Source of the DNA: Rhizobium tropici CIAT 899
GTDB taxonomy: Bacteria > Pseudomonadota > Alphaproteobacteria > Rhizobiales > Rhizobiaceae
Assembly: GCF_000330885.1 (NCBI RefSeq)
Contig: NC_020059.1
Coordinates: 1,167,001-1,231,000, forward strand
Length of the DNA: 64,000 nucleotides
Direction: 5' to 3'
Positions within the stretch are counted from its first letter, which is position 1. The number at the start of each line of letters is the position of its first letter. Below, piece after piece: positions 26,350 to 34,404 of this stretch. A model generated the notes under the pieces. That model searched no databases. It saw only the letters and a program-made list of their open reading frames with translations, and was not told the origin of the DNA. The position numbers were made by a program, and so were the translations under genes.

Positions 26350-27105
26350 ATGGCGAAGGCAGCAGCGACGGTGCATGGACGACGCACGCCCTGCCAGCAA
26401 TGTCCGCTGAGATCACTGCCGCATTTCCGGGAATTCGATCGCGACGAGCTGAATTTCATCAGCGGCTTCAAGAAGGGTGAGCTTCTTGTCGATGCCGGTG
26501 CCACGATCTTCCTCGAAGGCGCGCATAGCGCTCACCTTTTCACCATCCTCTCCGGCTGGGGTTTTCGATACAAGACGCTGGAGGATGGCCGCCGCCAGAT
26601 TCTGAACTACGTGATGCCCGGCGATCTTATCGGATTGCAGGGGTCGATCATGGGGGAGATGCAGCATTCGACGGAAGCGCTCTCGCCAGTATCGCTCTGT
26701 GTTTTCGAGCGCACGGAGTTGATGACGCTCTATAATTCTCATGCCTCGCTGGCCTATGATCTGACCTGGATCGCATCGCGTGAGGAGCGGATTCTCGATG
26801 AGCATCTGCTGAGCATTGGCCGCCGCTCCGCGATGGAGCGGGCCGCTTATCTCATTGCATATCTGCACCAGCGCGCCAGCACTCTGCGCCTTTTCAACGG
26901 CAGCAAGGTTATCCCCATCACGCAGCAGCATGTCGCCGATACACTCGGCCTTTCCGTCGTCCATACCAATAAGACTTTGAAAAAGCTGGCGGCCCGAGGG
27001 TTGCTCCTTTGGCAGGAGAGGGGCTGCGAGGTTCTGGATGGGAAGGGGCTTGCAGAACTTGCGGGCTGGGACGGTTTTGATTCGGGCAAGCGCCCCTTCA
27101 TCTAG
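26350..27105 (+). CDS. Crp/Fnr-family transcriptional regulator
   Basis: A 251-residue regulator with an N-terminal cyclic-nucleotide-like beta-barrel (about 35-150) and a C-terminal winged helix (about 165-235; TQQHVADTLGLSVVHTNKTL is the recognition region). Three cysteines (15, 18, 117) have the same spacing as Cys20, Cys23 and Cys122 of E. coli FNR, but the fourth ligand (FNR Cys29) is replaced by Pro24. It may therefore not hold a standard [4Fe-4S] cluster. It has its own promoter region after era. The signal it senses is unknown. Confidence 0.9.
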   Translation: MAKAAATVHGRRTPCQQCPLRSLPHFREFDRDELNFISGFKKGELLVDAGATIFLEGAHSAHLFTILSGWGFRYKTLEDGRRQILNYVMPGDLIGLQGSIMGEMQHSTEALSPVSLCVFERTELMTLYNSHASLAYDLTWIASREERILDEHLLSIGRRSAMERAAYLIAYLHQRASTLRLFNGSKVIPITQQHVADTLGLSVVHTNKTLKKLAARGLLLWQERGCEVLDGKGLAELAGWDGFDSGKRPFI

Positions 27106-27435
27106 GCACTGCCTTTTTAGCAAACGCATGTCTTTTTTAAATGCCGGCAATAACTGTATCAGCATAGATTACTGTTATCGTCACTTTTCTACCAGTTTCA
27201 CCTTTTACTAACCCCGGCGACAAAAGCGATTGGAGCGTGGTGACGAGCCCATAGTACCGCAGTGCAAAAAGTGCGAAGCGGGGTTGGAGGCAAAGTCATG
27301 TCACAAGAGACTGAGCCAAGGCGGATGGGGCAAACCATCCATTCAATACGGGCCGATGATTGGCGCCGGAGGGATAGATGCGGGACTTTTTACGGGCTGC
27401 GCCAACTGGCGCATACGTGCAGGGATGGCGCTGAT
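27106..27435. other. 330-base region between the Crp/Fnr gene and the response regulator
   Basis: The left half is A/T-rich (27110-27215) and probably holds promoter elements. The right half contains a good ribosome binding site, GGAGG at 27286-27290, in front of an ATG at 27298 that is in frame with the response regulator, so up to 46 codons of this region may be translated. No separate gene or RNA is recognisable. Confidence 0.5.
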
Positions 27436-27807
27436 ATGACGTTTCAGCGCGTGCTTATATTGGAAGATAATCTCATTATTGCAATGGAGACTGAGGAAAT
27501 CCTTCGTCTTGTAGGTATCCAGCAGATTGAGATTGCTTCGAATCTGGAACAGGCGGTCAACGCGATTCATTCCGAACATTATGATTTTGCGATGCTTGAC
27601 GTGAATCTCGGGGAGTCGACGAGCTTCGGCTTTGCCAGATTGCTGATGGAACGCGGCATTTCCTTCGGCTTCGTCAGCGGTTATTCCGATACGCTCGATT
27701 TTCCGGCCGATCTGCGGCATGTGCCGCTTTTGAACAAGCCCTTCGACGAGCAATCCATGCGTCTCTTTGTCGAGGCCCTGGCCGGCGGCTCCTCTCTTGC
27801 CATGTGA
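27436..27807 (+). CDS. single-domain response regulator
   Basis: A 123-residue receiver domain with no output domain. It has the acidic pair in LILEDN (about 7-12), the phospho-acceptor Asp in DFAMLDVNLGES (about 53) and the conserved Lys in LLNKPFD near 102. Such proteins pass phosphate between kinases or act by protein contact. I placed the start at 27436, where the domain begins; an in-frame ATG at 27298 with a stronger GGAGG site would add 46 arginine-rich residues unlike any domain I know. Its kinase is not in the window. Confidence 0.85.
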   Translation: MTFQRVLILEDNLIIAMETEEILRLVGIQQIEIASNLEQAVNAIHSEHYDFAMLDVNLGESTSFGFARLLMERGISFGFVSGYSDTLDFPADLRHVPLLNKPFDEQSMRLFVEALAGGSSLAM

Positions 27808-27865
27808 CAGCCGCGGCCGTTTGCCCTAAACTCGAATCGCGGAAATTTTTCGGGGCAGCCGGCCG

Positions 27866-28633
27866 ATGCAATGGCAGGACCATGCGATCATTCTGGGTGT
27901 CAAACGTCTCGGCGAGACCAGTGTCGTCGCTGAGGTGATGACGCGTGGCCGCGGCCGCCATATGGGGCTGGTGCGATCCGGCCGCTCGCGTGCCATGCAG
28001 CCGGTGCTGCAGGCCGGCAATCTCGTCGAGGTCACGTGGCGGGCCAGGCTGCATGAGCATCTCGGCGAGTTTCGCATGGAGCCGGTCACGCTCAGGGCCG
28101 CGCGGCTGATGGAGACCGCGACCGCCGTCTATGGCGTGCAGGCAATGGCCGCATTGCTGCGGCTCTTGCCGGAGCGTGATCCGCATCCGCATCTCTACGA
28201 TGCGCTCGATGTCATTCTGGAAAACCTCCAGAATCCCGCCGATGCCGGTGAACTCTTCGTGCGCTTTGAACTTGCCGTGTTGAACGATCTAGGCTTCGGC
28301 CTCGACTTGACCGAATGCGCGGCAACCGGCGTGCGCGAGGATTTGGCTTTCGTTTCGCCGAAGAGCGGGCGGGCCGTCTGCCGCGCGGCCGGCATGCCCT
28401 GGGCGGACAAGATGCTGGCACTGCCGCCGTTTCTATCGACGGGAGCCGTGGTTGCCGCCGATATGGAGAGCCTTGCGGCGGCCTTCCGCTTGACCGGCTT
28501 CTTCCTGCATCGCCATGTCTACGAACCGCGCGGCATAGAGATCGCCGCTGCGCGCGAGGGCTTTATTCAGGCCGCGATGAAGGCGCTGCATGCGGTGTCG
28601 CCGGAGCGGCCGGCCATTGCAGCCAAGAGATAG
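27866..28633 (+). CDS. recO: DNA repair protein RecO
   Basis: A 255-residue RecO. The N-terminal OB-fold starts [19 protein letters not shown], which is typical, and is followed by the helical domain ([32 protein letters not shown]). It loads RecA onto SSB-coated single-stranded DNA with RecR. The position after era is conserved in alphaproteobacteria, although here a regulator pair intervenes. It is convergent with the peroxiredoxin gene. Confidence 0.94.
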   Translation: MQWQDHAIILGVKRLGETSVVAEVMTRGRGRHMGLVRSGRSRAMQPVLQAGNLVEVTWRARLHEHLGEFRMEPVTLRAARLMETATAVYGVQAMAALLRLLPERDPHPHLYDALDVILENLQNPADAGELFVRFELAVLNDLGFGLDLTECAATGVREDLAFVSPKSGRAVCRAAGMPWADKMLALPPFLSTGAVVAADMESLAAAFRLTGFFLHRHVYEPRGIEIAAAREGFIQAAMKALHAVSPERPAIAAKR

Positions 28634-28702
28634 AACACGCCCACAAAGTGCACGGCAAAGGGGCACGCTCGCGGCGTGGTCGGAGGTGAAAGACCGCTCG
28701 CT

Positions 28703-29383
28703 TCAAACAGCCATATTCGACGCCGCCGACATCACTTCCCGCGGTGCGGGAATGCCGAACATATGACGACCGGCCTCTTCAGCTTCGGTGAAACACCAGC
28801 GGATGACGCCATCCCGATCAAGCAGGAATTCGCCGACGAGCTGGCCTTCGCCGGTGGCAATCATCTGCTTGTCGTCCTGCGTGAATTCATATCCGTCTGC
28901 CTTGTCGAGGAATTCTGTCGCTGCCATCGGATCCATCGGCTCGGGAAGTTCGCCCGGCATGTCGATACGCATCGACCGCACGGCGCTGATGCCGACCTTG
29001 CGCGGCCAGTCGGTCTCATCTTCGGTGAACTGGACATTCGGCAGGCCGAAGGCCTTGTGCGATACCCGCTCCGGATCAGAAGCGGCCAACAGATTGGGAA
29101 GCGGATGAAACCGGAAATAGAGCCGGGCGCGTTCGATTGGCGTGTTGACGACGGTCAGGCTATCGATGCCTTTCTCCTGCAAAGCGCCTGAGAGTTCGGA
29201 CATGGCGGCGATCTGCCGGCGGCAGAAGGGACAATGCAGCCCGCGGAACAATCCGACGAGCACGGGCTTTTGACCACGAAAATCGTCGATTGCGATCTTG
29301 CCCTGGCGAGTAATCGCGTCCAGCACGACATTCGGCGCACGATCTCCCGGCTGCAATGGTCTTTCGCTGTGGTTCTCCTGCAT
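28703..29383 (-). CDS. peroxiredoxin-like (AhpC/TSA) family protein
   Basis: A 226-residue thioredoxin-fold protein. PGDRAPNVVLD opens the domain and the active-site segment GLHCPFCRRQIAAM gives a CxxC pair at about 50-53, more like a thioredoxin-type redox site than a classical peroxiredoxin Thr-x-x-Cys. It probably reduces peroxides or disulfides. No ferredoxin- or glutaredoxin-type partner is adjacent. Confidence 0.85.
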   Translation of the reverse strand: MQENHSERPLQPGDRAPNVVLDAITRQGKIAIDDFRGQKPVLVGLFRGLHCPFCRRQIAAMSELSGALQEKGIDSLTVVNTPIERARLYFRFHPLPNLLAASDPERVSHKAFGLPNVQFTEDETDWPRKVGISAVRSMRIDMPGELPEPMDPMAATEFLDKADGYEFTQDDKQMIATGEGQLVGEFLLDRDGVIRWCFTEAEEAGRHMFGIPAPREVMSAASNMAV

Positions 29384-29454
29384 GTTTCGTTCCTCCCTTT
29401 GTGTGCTTTAATAAAGTCTCCTGACAATTGCCGACGACCGTCATGGCAGGGCGG

Positions 29455-32400
29455 TCAGTCGAGAAACGGCAATACGACGAGTGTTCCTGGATCGAGGTTG
29501 TGGCGCATGCACACATCCTGTGCCAGCGTGAAAAACCGCTCCGCTTCGGCCAGGTCGTCATGTTCAAGGCTCAGTGTCGCCAAGCCATCATAGCATGGAA
29601 AGAGCAATTGAGGTTCATCGATCTCCTTCGCGACCTCAAGAGCTTCCTCGTAATACTTGCGGGCCAGCTTCGGCTGCCCGTGGCATTGATGGATCTGCCC
29701 AAGGACGATCAGGGGCACGGAAAGGTGGTCACGCTGATCGAGCGCCTGGTCGATTTCCACCGCCTTCTCCGCTGCCGGCACGCCCTCGACGGCGCAGCGG
29801 TCGGTGAAGGTGCAGCAGGAAACGGCAAGGTTGGCGAGAAGGCGCGCCTGGAAGCCGAGATCGCCGATGCGGGTCGCGACCTCCAGCCCCTGCCGGCAGA
29901 TCTTGATGGCGTGAGCCGGATCGACGATGGTGTAGAGCACGCCGAGGTTGGAATAGGCGCGACAGGCAGCACTTTGCAGATCGGCCTTTTCGGCGACGGT
30001 GAGGCTGCGCTCCACTTCCTGCACGGCATCGCGGCGGCGGCCGAGCCGCGCAAGTGCCACGCCCTTGGTGTTCAGCGCCTCCGCCATGGCGCGGGCCGCC
30101 TCCCGTCCTGCCTCGGTCGTTCCGTCGATGGGCAGCATCTCCAGCCGCTGCAGGGCCTGCGTCGCCCATTCAGCGGCTGCGGCCTGGTCGCCCATGCGGA
30201 AGGCCAGATGGCCGCGCTCCTGTAAGAGATGCGCGTGCTCGACCGGCGCGTCGACCATCGCGATCATCGCTTCGGCCTCGGCGCAATGCGCTTCCGCCTG
30301 ATCGCGGCGCCCGGCGTCCAGATGCAGCCGGCCGATCTTGCGCAATATCCTCGCTGCCGCCATCCGATCGTCTCCGGTACGATGGATTGCCAGCGCTCGT
30401 TGATAATGATCTAACGCCGCGTCGCGGCGACCGGCAGGGCCGTAGAGATCAGCAAGACGCTCCAGGAGCGCCGATTGTTCTGGTGTTACCTTCGGTTCGT
30501 TTGCGAAGGTGGCGAGTGCCTGGCGATAAAGGCGCATCGCGTCGTCATTGGCATAGGTCTTGCGCGCCAGATCGCCCGCGGCCATCAGATAGGCGGCACC
30601 TTTTGCCTTCTCTGTCGTCAGGCTGAAATGATGGCCGAGCTGCGCCAGATGCTCGGGCCGGTCCGGCGTCGAGCCATATTGGCGCTCCAGAGCCCGGCCG
30701 ATCCGGTGATGCAGCTCCATGCGCCGCTGCAGCAGGAGATTATGGTAGATGACGTCATGCAACAGCGATTGGCTGAAACGATAGGTGGGCGAGGCCCCGG
30801 CATCCGGCCCACGCAATTCTTCGATGATATCGGCATCGCAGAGATAATCCAACGCAGCATCGATGGCTGCCGGGTCGGTTGCGATGGTGTGGAGCAGGGC
30901 GGTGTCGAATTTCGGGCCGACCACCGCCGCCTCCTGCGCCAACCGTCTGATCTCTTGCGGCAGGCGATCGACACGGGCAAGCAGCAGGGTCTGCAGATTG
31001 ACCGGAATATCGACATCCGTGTCTTCGGCCGCAATTCGCCAGCGCTGACCGTCATTCTGTAGTCTGCCCATATCGATCAATCCCCGAAGGATTTCCTCAA
31101 TAAAGAGCGGATTGCCGCCGGCTCGATCAAGGATGCGCTGACACATCGCAACCGGCAGCCTGCCATGGCTCTCGCCGAAAAAGGCGGCGAGCAGCTTCCG
31201 CCCGTCGGCGGCGGCGAGTGGGCCGAGACGCTGCACTGTGACGCTGACCCGATTGGAATCCAGCGGGTCGATCTGCGACGTCGGCCGGTAGATCGCCAGC
31301 AGCATGAGCCGGCTGCGTTCCAGCCGATCCATCATGAAGCGAAGCACTTCCAGCGAAGCGGCATCGGCCCAATGCAGATCCTCGATGACCAGCAGTAAAG
31401 GTCCTTGCGCCAGCCGCCGCTCGAAGACGGTGCGGACCGCATAGAAGATCTGGCGGCGCAATTGTTCCGGCTCGATATGGCGCAACGCTCCGCCGGGGTC
31501 ACCCAGGCCGAGAACATGCAGGAAAAGCGGCAGAAGCCCGTCTATATCCTCCTGCGTGAGATCGAGCGCGCGGAATCCCGTCGCCAGCAATTGTCGCATC
31601 CTGTCAAGATTGTCGCGCTCGCCGATGCCGTAGGCGCTGCGCACCACCGCGGCAAGCGTCCCATAGGATTGTTCGCCGAGAGGCGAGCAGGTCGCCTTGC
31701 GGATGGCGAGGCCCGGAAAGCGGGCCGTGTCGCCGGCAATGCCGATGAACTCGTTGACCAGCCGCGACTTGCCGATACCCGCTTCGCCGATGAGGCGGAC
31801 AAGCTGCGCCGCACCCCCGCGGGCAAGGTCGAGGCAGGTCAAAAGCCGCGACAATTCCGCATCCCGCCCGATCATCGGTGCCTGAAGGCCGAAACTTTCG
31901 AGCCCGCGCGCCGCATGCGGCGCCTCCAGCGGTCCCGTCAGCCGATGGACAAGCACATTGCCGCTTTTGCCGCGTAAGGCTTGGGCACCGAGGCTGTCGA
32001 AGGCGAAGGCATGGCGGGTGAGGCGACAGGTCAGCGGTCCGACGAGGATGTCGTTTTCGCCGGCCATGGATTGCAGCCGTTGGGCTGTGTTCACCGTGTC
32101 GCCTGTCACGGAATAGGATTTGGTGCTGACGGCACCGAAGCCGCCGGTGACGACGGGACCGCTGTTGATGCCGATATGCAGCCGCAGTGGGACGCCGGCA
32201 CGCGATTGCCAGCGCTCGCCGACCTGCGTCGCCCGCTCGATCATGTCGAGTGCTGCATTCAGTGCCCGCACCGGATCGTCTTCATGGGCAACCGGCGCAC
32301 CGAACAGGGCCAGCAGCGCGTCGCCGACGAACTTGTCGACGAAGCCGCCATAGGCCTCGACTGCCTGGGTCATCTCCTCGAACAATTCGTTCTGCAGCAT

Positions 32401-32700
32401 CCGCATGACTTCGGGATCGATCTGCTCGCTCAATGTCGTGAAGCCGCAGAGGTCCGCAAAAAGTACGGTCACCGGCCGCCGGTCGGCATCATCCTCGGAT
32501 TTTGCAGGCGCAGTCTTGATGGCCGGCTTGGCTACGGATTGGGCCTTGTCGGCAGTCGCAGCGCCGCATCGGGGGCAGAAGGCAAAGTCAGGCTGGCAGG
32601 GATAGCCGCACGCGGCACACGAAATAGGTTGCCTTGCCCCGCATCGCGGACAGAAAGCAAAGCCGCTCTGAATATCGAAACCGCAGCCGGCGCACTCCAT
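29455..32700 (-). CDS. zinc-ribbon / class III nucleotide cyclase / AAA ATPase / TPR signalling protein
   Basis: A 1081-residue multidomain protein. Two CxxC zinc ribbons (about 3-21 and 28-46) precede a class III cyclase domain (about 75-255) with both metal-binding Asp, Asp83 in LFADLCGF and Asp127 in KFVGDALLALFG. A STAND-type NTPase follows with Walker A GEAGIGKS at 305-312, then about ten TPR-like helical repeats to the end. It should make cAMP or cGMP under control of the ATPase/TPR sensor. The ATG at 32700 is preceded by GAGGT. The input is unknown. Confidence 0.9.
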   Translation of the reverse strand: MECAGCGFDIQSGFAFCPRCGARQPISCAACGYPCQPDFAFCPRCGAATADKAQSVAKPAIKTAPAKSEDDADRRPVTVLFADLCGFTTLSEQIDPEVMRMLQNELFEEMTQAVEAYGGFVDKFVGDALLALFGAPVAHEDDPVRALNAALDMIERATQVGERWQSRAGVPLRLHIGINSGPVVTGGFGAVSTKSYSVTGDTVNTAQRLQSMAGENDILVGPLTCRLTRHAFAFDSLGAQALRGKSGNVLVHRLTGPLEAPHAARGLESFGLQAPMIGRDAELSRLLTCLDLARGGAAQLVRLIGEAGIGKSRLVNEFIGIAGDTARFPGLAIRKATCSPLGEQSYGTLAAVVRSAYGIGERDNLDRMRQLLATGFRALDLTQEDIDGLLPLFLHVLGLGDPGGALRHIEPEQLRRQIFYAVRTVFERRLAQGPLLLVIEDLHWADAASLEVLRFMMDRLERSRLMLLAIYRPTSQIDPLDSNRVSVTVQRLGPLAAADGRKLLAAFFGESHGRLPVAMCQRILDRAGGNPLFIEEILRGLIDMGRLQNDGQRWRIAAEDTDVDIPVNLQTLLLARVDRLPQEIRRLAQEAAVVGPKFDTALLHTIATDPAAIDAALDYLCDADIIEELRGPDAGASPTYRFSQSLLHDVIYHNLLLQRRMELHHRIGRALERQYGSTPDRPEHLAQLGHHFSLTTEKAKGAAYLMAAGDLARKTYANDDAMRLYRQALATFANEPKVTPEQSALLERLADLYGPAGRRDAALDHYQRALAIHRTGDDRMAAARILRKIGRLHLDAGRRDQAEAHCAEAEAMIAMVDAPVEHAHLLQERGHLAFRMGDQAAAAEWATQALQRLEMLPIDGTTEAGREAARAMAEALNTKGVALARLGRRRDAVQEVERSLTVAEKADLQSAACRAYSNLGVLYTIVDPAHAIKICRQGLEVATRIGDLGFQARLLANLAVSCCTFTDRCAVEGVPAAEKAVEIDQALDQRDHLSVPLIVLGQIHQCHGQPKLARKYYEEALEVAKEIDEPQLLFPCYDGLATLSLEHDDLAEAERFFTLAQDVCMRHNLDPGTLVVLPFLD

Positions 32701-32822
32701 CGGACGCACCTCGTGCAAGCCCGCACGCCACGACTATCTTAGCCGCAACCGACGGGTTCAAAACGAACCATAAGCATGCGCCTGCTGCTTTGGGTTCGCA
32801 AGCCAAACAATCGGCGGAACGA

Positions 32823-33671
32823 CTATCGCCGCTTGAGCGCCCAGCCCTCCGGCCGTTCCTCAAGCACCGTCACAGCATCGCCGATCTTCACCGAGCCTTC
32901 ACCGCGCGGCACGGCATTCCAGCCGAAGAGCGGGCCGGGGACGCGGCGGTCGGCCGACATGCGGATGCGGCCCATGGCGGGCATTGGATTGGGCACATCG
33001 CGCGAGCCGGTCTGCTGGTCCTGCGTCGTCATGATGCAACGAGAGCAAGGCTTGACGAGATCGAGGCGAATGCCGCCGATCTCGATTGCCGCCCAGCGAT
33101 CTTCCGGCCACTCCTCGTCAATATCGATGACTATATTCGGGCGGAAGCGCTCCATGCCGACCGCGCCTTCGCCGTGATTGGCGAGATCGGCGTTAAGCGC
33201 TTTCAGCGAGCCGGTGGTGGTGACCAGAATCTGGTAGCCATCGGAAAACGTAACAGGCGCGTCCTCGCCCGCCCATTCCGGGCTGGCGATGCGCTTCGCG
33301 AGCCTGTCGAAGAAGACCATTTTGACTTCGCGGCCCATCCATGCCGACAGCGCCTTGTTGGTGTCCTCATCCGCGACGGACGCGTTGACGGCTGATTTCC
33401 AGACGACGATGTCCATGCGGTTGTCGGGGTGTGGCGGCGGGACGATGATGTCGGGTTTGTCCTCCATCTTCAGGCGCAGATGGGAAGGCGCCGGCTGGAT
33501 GTCGATCCGGGCCAGTGCCTGCAATTCGCGTTGGGTGATGAAGTTGCCCGAGGGATCGACCAGCATGGCGCGGCGGTCGCCGGCGAGACCGAAAGCATCG
33601 ACGGCGGCCGACGGAATGGCGATGCCGCGGGCGCTCTTGAGGGGATAGATGAAAAGATCGCTGACGCGCAT
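32823..33671 (-). CDS. MOSC-domain protein (YcbX-like)
   Basis: A 282-residue protein with an N-terminal beta-barrel MOSC-N domain (VSDLFIYPLKSARG) and a C-terminal MOSC domain whose conserved Cys is in VKPCSRCIMTTQDQQTG near 210. This Cys ligates molybdenum cofactor sulfur in the family. It probably acts with molybdopterin enzymes in reduction of N-hydroxylated compounds. It is followed upstream, in the same direction, by an HD-domain gene ten bases away. Confidence 0.9.
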   Translation of the reverse strand: MRVSDLFIYPLKSARGIAIPSAAVDAFGLAGDRRAMLVDPSGNFITQRELQALARIDIQPAPSHLRLKMEDKPDIIVPPPHPDNRMDIVVWKSAVNASVADEDTNKALSAWMGREVKMVFFDRLAKRIASPEWAGEDAPVTFSDGYQILVTTTGSLKALNADLANHGEGAVGMERFRPNIVIDIDEEWPEDRWAAIEIGGIRLDLVKPCSRCIMTTQDQQTGSRDVPNPMPAMGRIRMSADRRVPGPLFGWNAVPRGEGSVKIGDAVTVLEERPEGWALKRR

Positions 33672-33680
33672 GGGTGGCCC

Positions 33681-34334
33681 TCAGATTTCGTCAATGAACA
33701 TTGCCAGCACGGTTTTCAGCCGGTCGTGTCGTGCTCCGGCAAACCTGGCTCCGGTCTCGGTCTGGAATCCATCAGCCAGTTTGAACAGCTTTGTCTCGAA
33801 ATGGTCAATGGCGAAGCGCTTGTCGTCAAGCGGCCGCTCTGTCGCAAGCGGATCGAAGGGGTCGTAGAGACCGGAGCCGAGACGCCCGGCAATATAGAAA
33901 CAACGCGCAGCGCCCACCATGCCGATCGCATCCAGCCGGTCGGCATCCTGCAGGATCTTCGCTTCGAGTGTTTCCGGCGACAGGTTGGCGGAGAAACTAT
34001 GTGTGGTGATCGCATGCGCAGCAGCGGCAATGTCGTCGTCTGCCCAGCCGAGCTGCTGCAGAATGCCCGAAGCTTTCTCGGCCGCAAGCCGCGAGGCCTG
34101 CGCGCGCTGCGGCGAATTCTTTTCGACGGCGACGCAATCATGCAGCAGCACGGCCGCGGCGAGAATGCGCGCATTGCCGCCTTCTTCGGCCTGGATGGCC
34201 ATGGCATTGCGGAAGACGCGCAGGATATGGGCAATATCGTGCGAACCGTCATCGCCATCCGCGGCGTGGGGAATGAGATCCGCAGCCAGCGCTTCGAACG
34301 GGGCAAAGGCTCGCGTCATCTTGTCAGTATTCAT
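33681..34334 (-). CDS. HD-domain phosphohydrolase (YedJ-like)
   Basis: A 217-residue HD protein. Metal ligands are in SHDIAHILRVF (about 31-41) and the HD pair in LLHDCVAVEK (about 67-76), with a late Asp in ILQDADRLDAIG near 135. The long C-terminus includes PLATERPLDDKRFA. The family is thought to hydrolyse nucleotides, but the substrate is unknown. It probably shares a transcript with the MOSC gene ten bases downstream. Confidence 0.87.
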   Translation of the reverse strand: MNTDKMTRAFAPFEALAADLIPHAADGDDGSHDIAHILRVFRNAMAIQAEEGGNARILAAAVLLHDCVAVEKNSPQRAQASRLAAEKASGILQQLGWADDDIAAAAHAITTHSFSANLSPETLEAKILQDADRLDAIGMVGAARCFYIAGRLGSGLYDPFDPLATERPLDDKRFAIDHFETKLFKLADGFQTETGARFAGARHDRLKTVLAMFIDEI

Positions 34335-34404
34335 TGTTGCGTTTGCTCCGGAATGATCAGTCGGCAGGTTCTTTCCTCCTACCGGGCGAATGGATTCGCC
34401 GCAA

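Noticed and set aside
27230..27439. 69-residue frame with a CKKC pair before the response regulator
   Set aside because: The ATGA overlap with the regulator start is tempting, but codon use is poor and the CxxC is likely chance.
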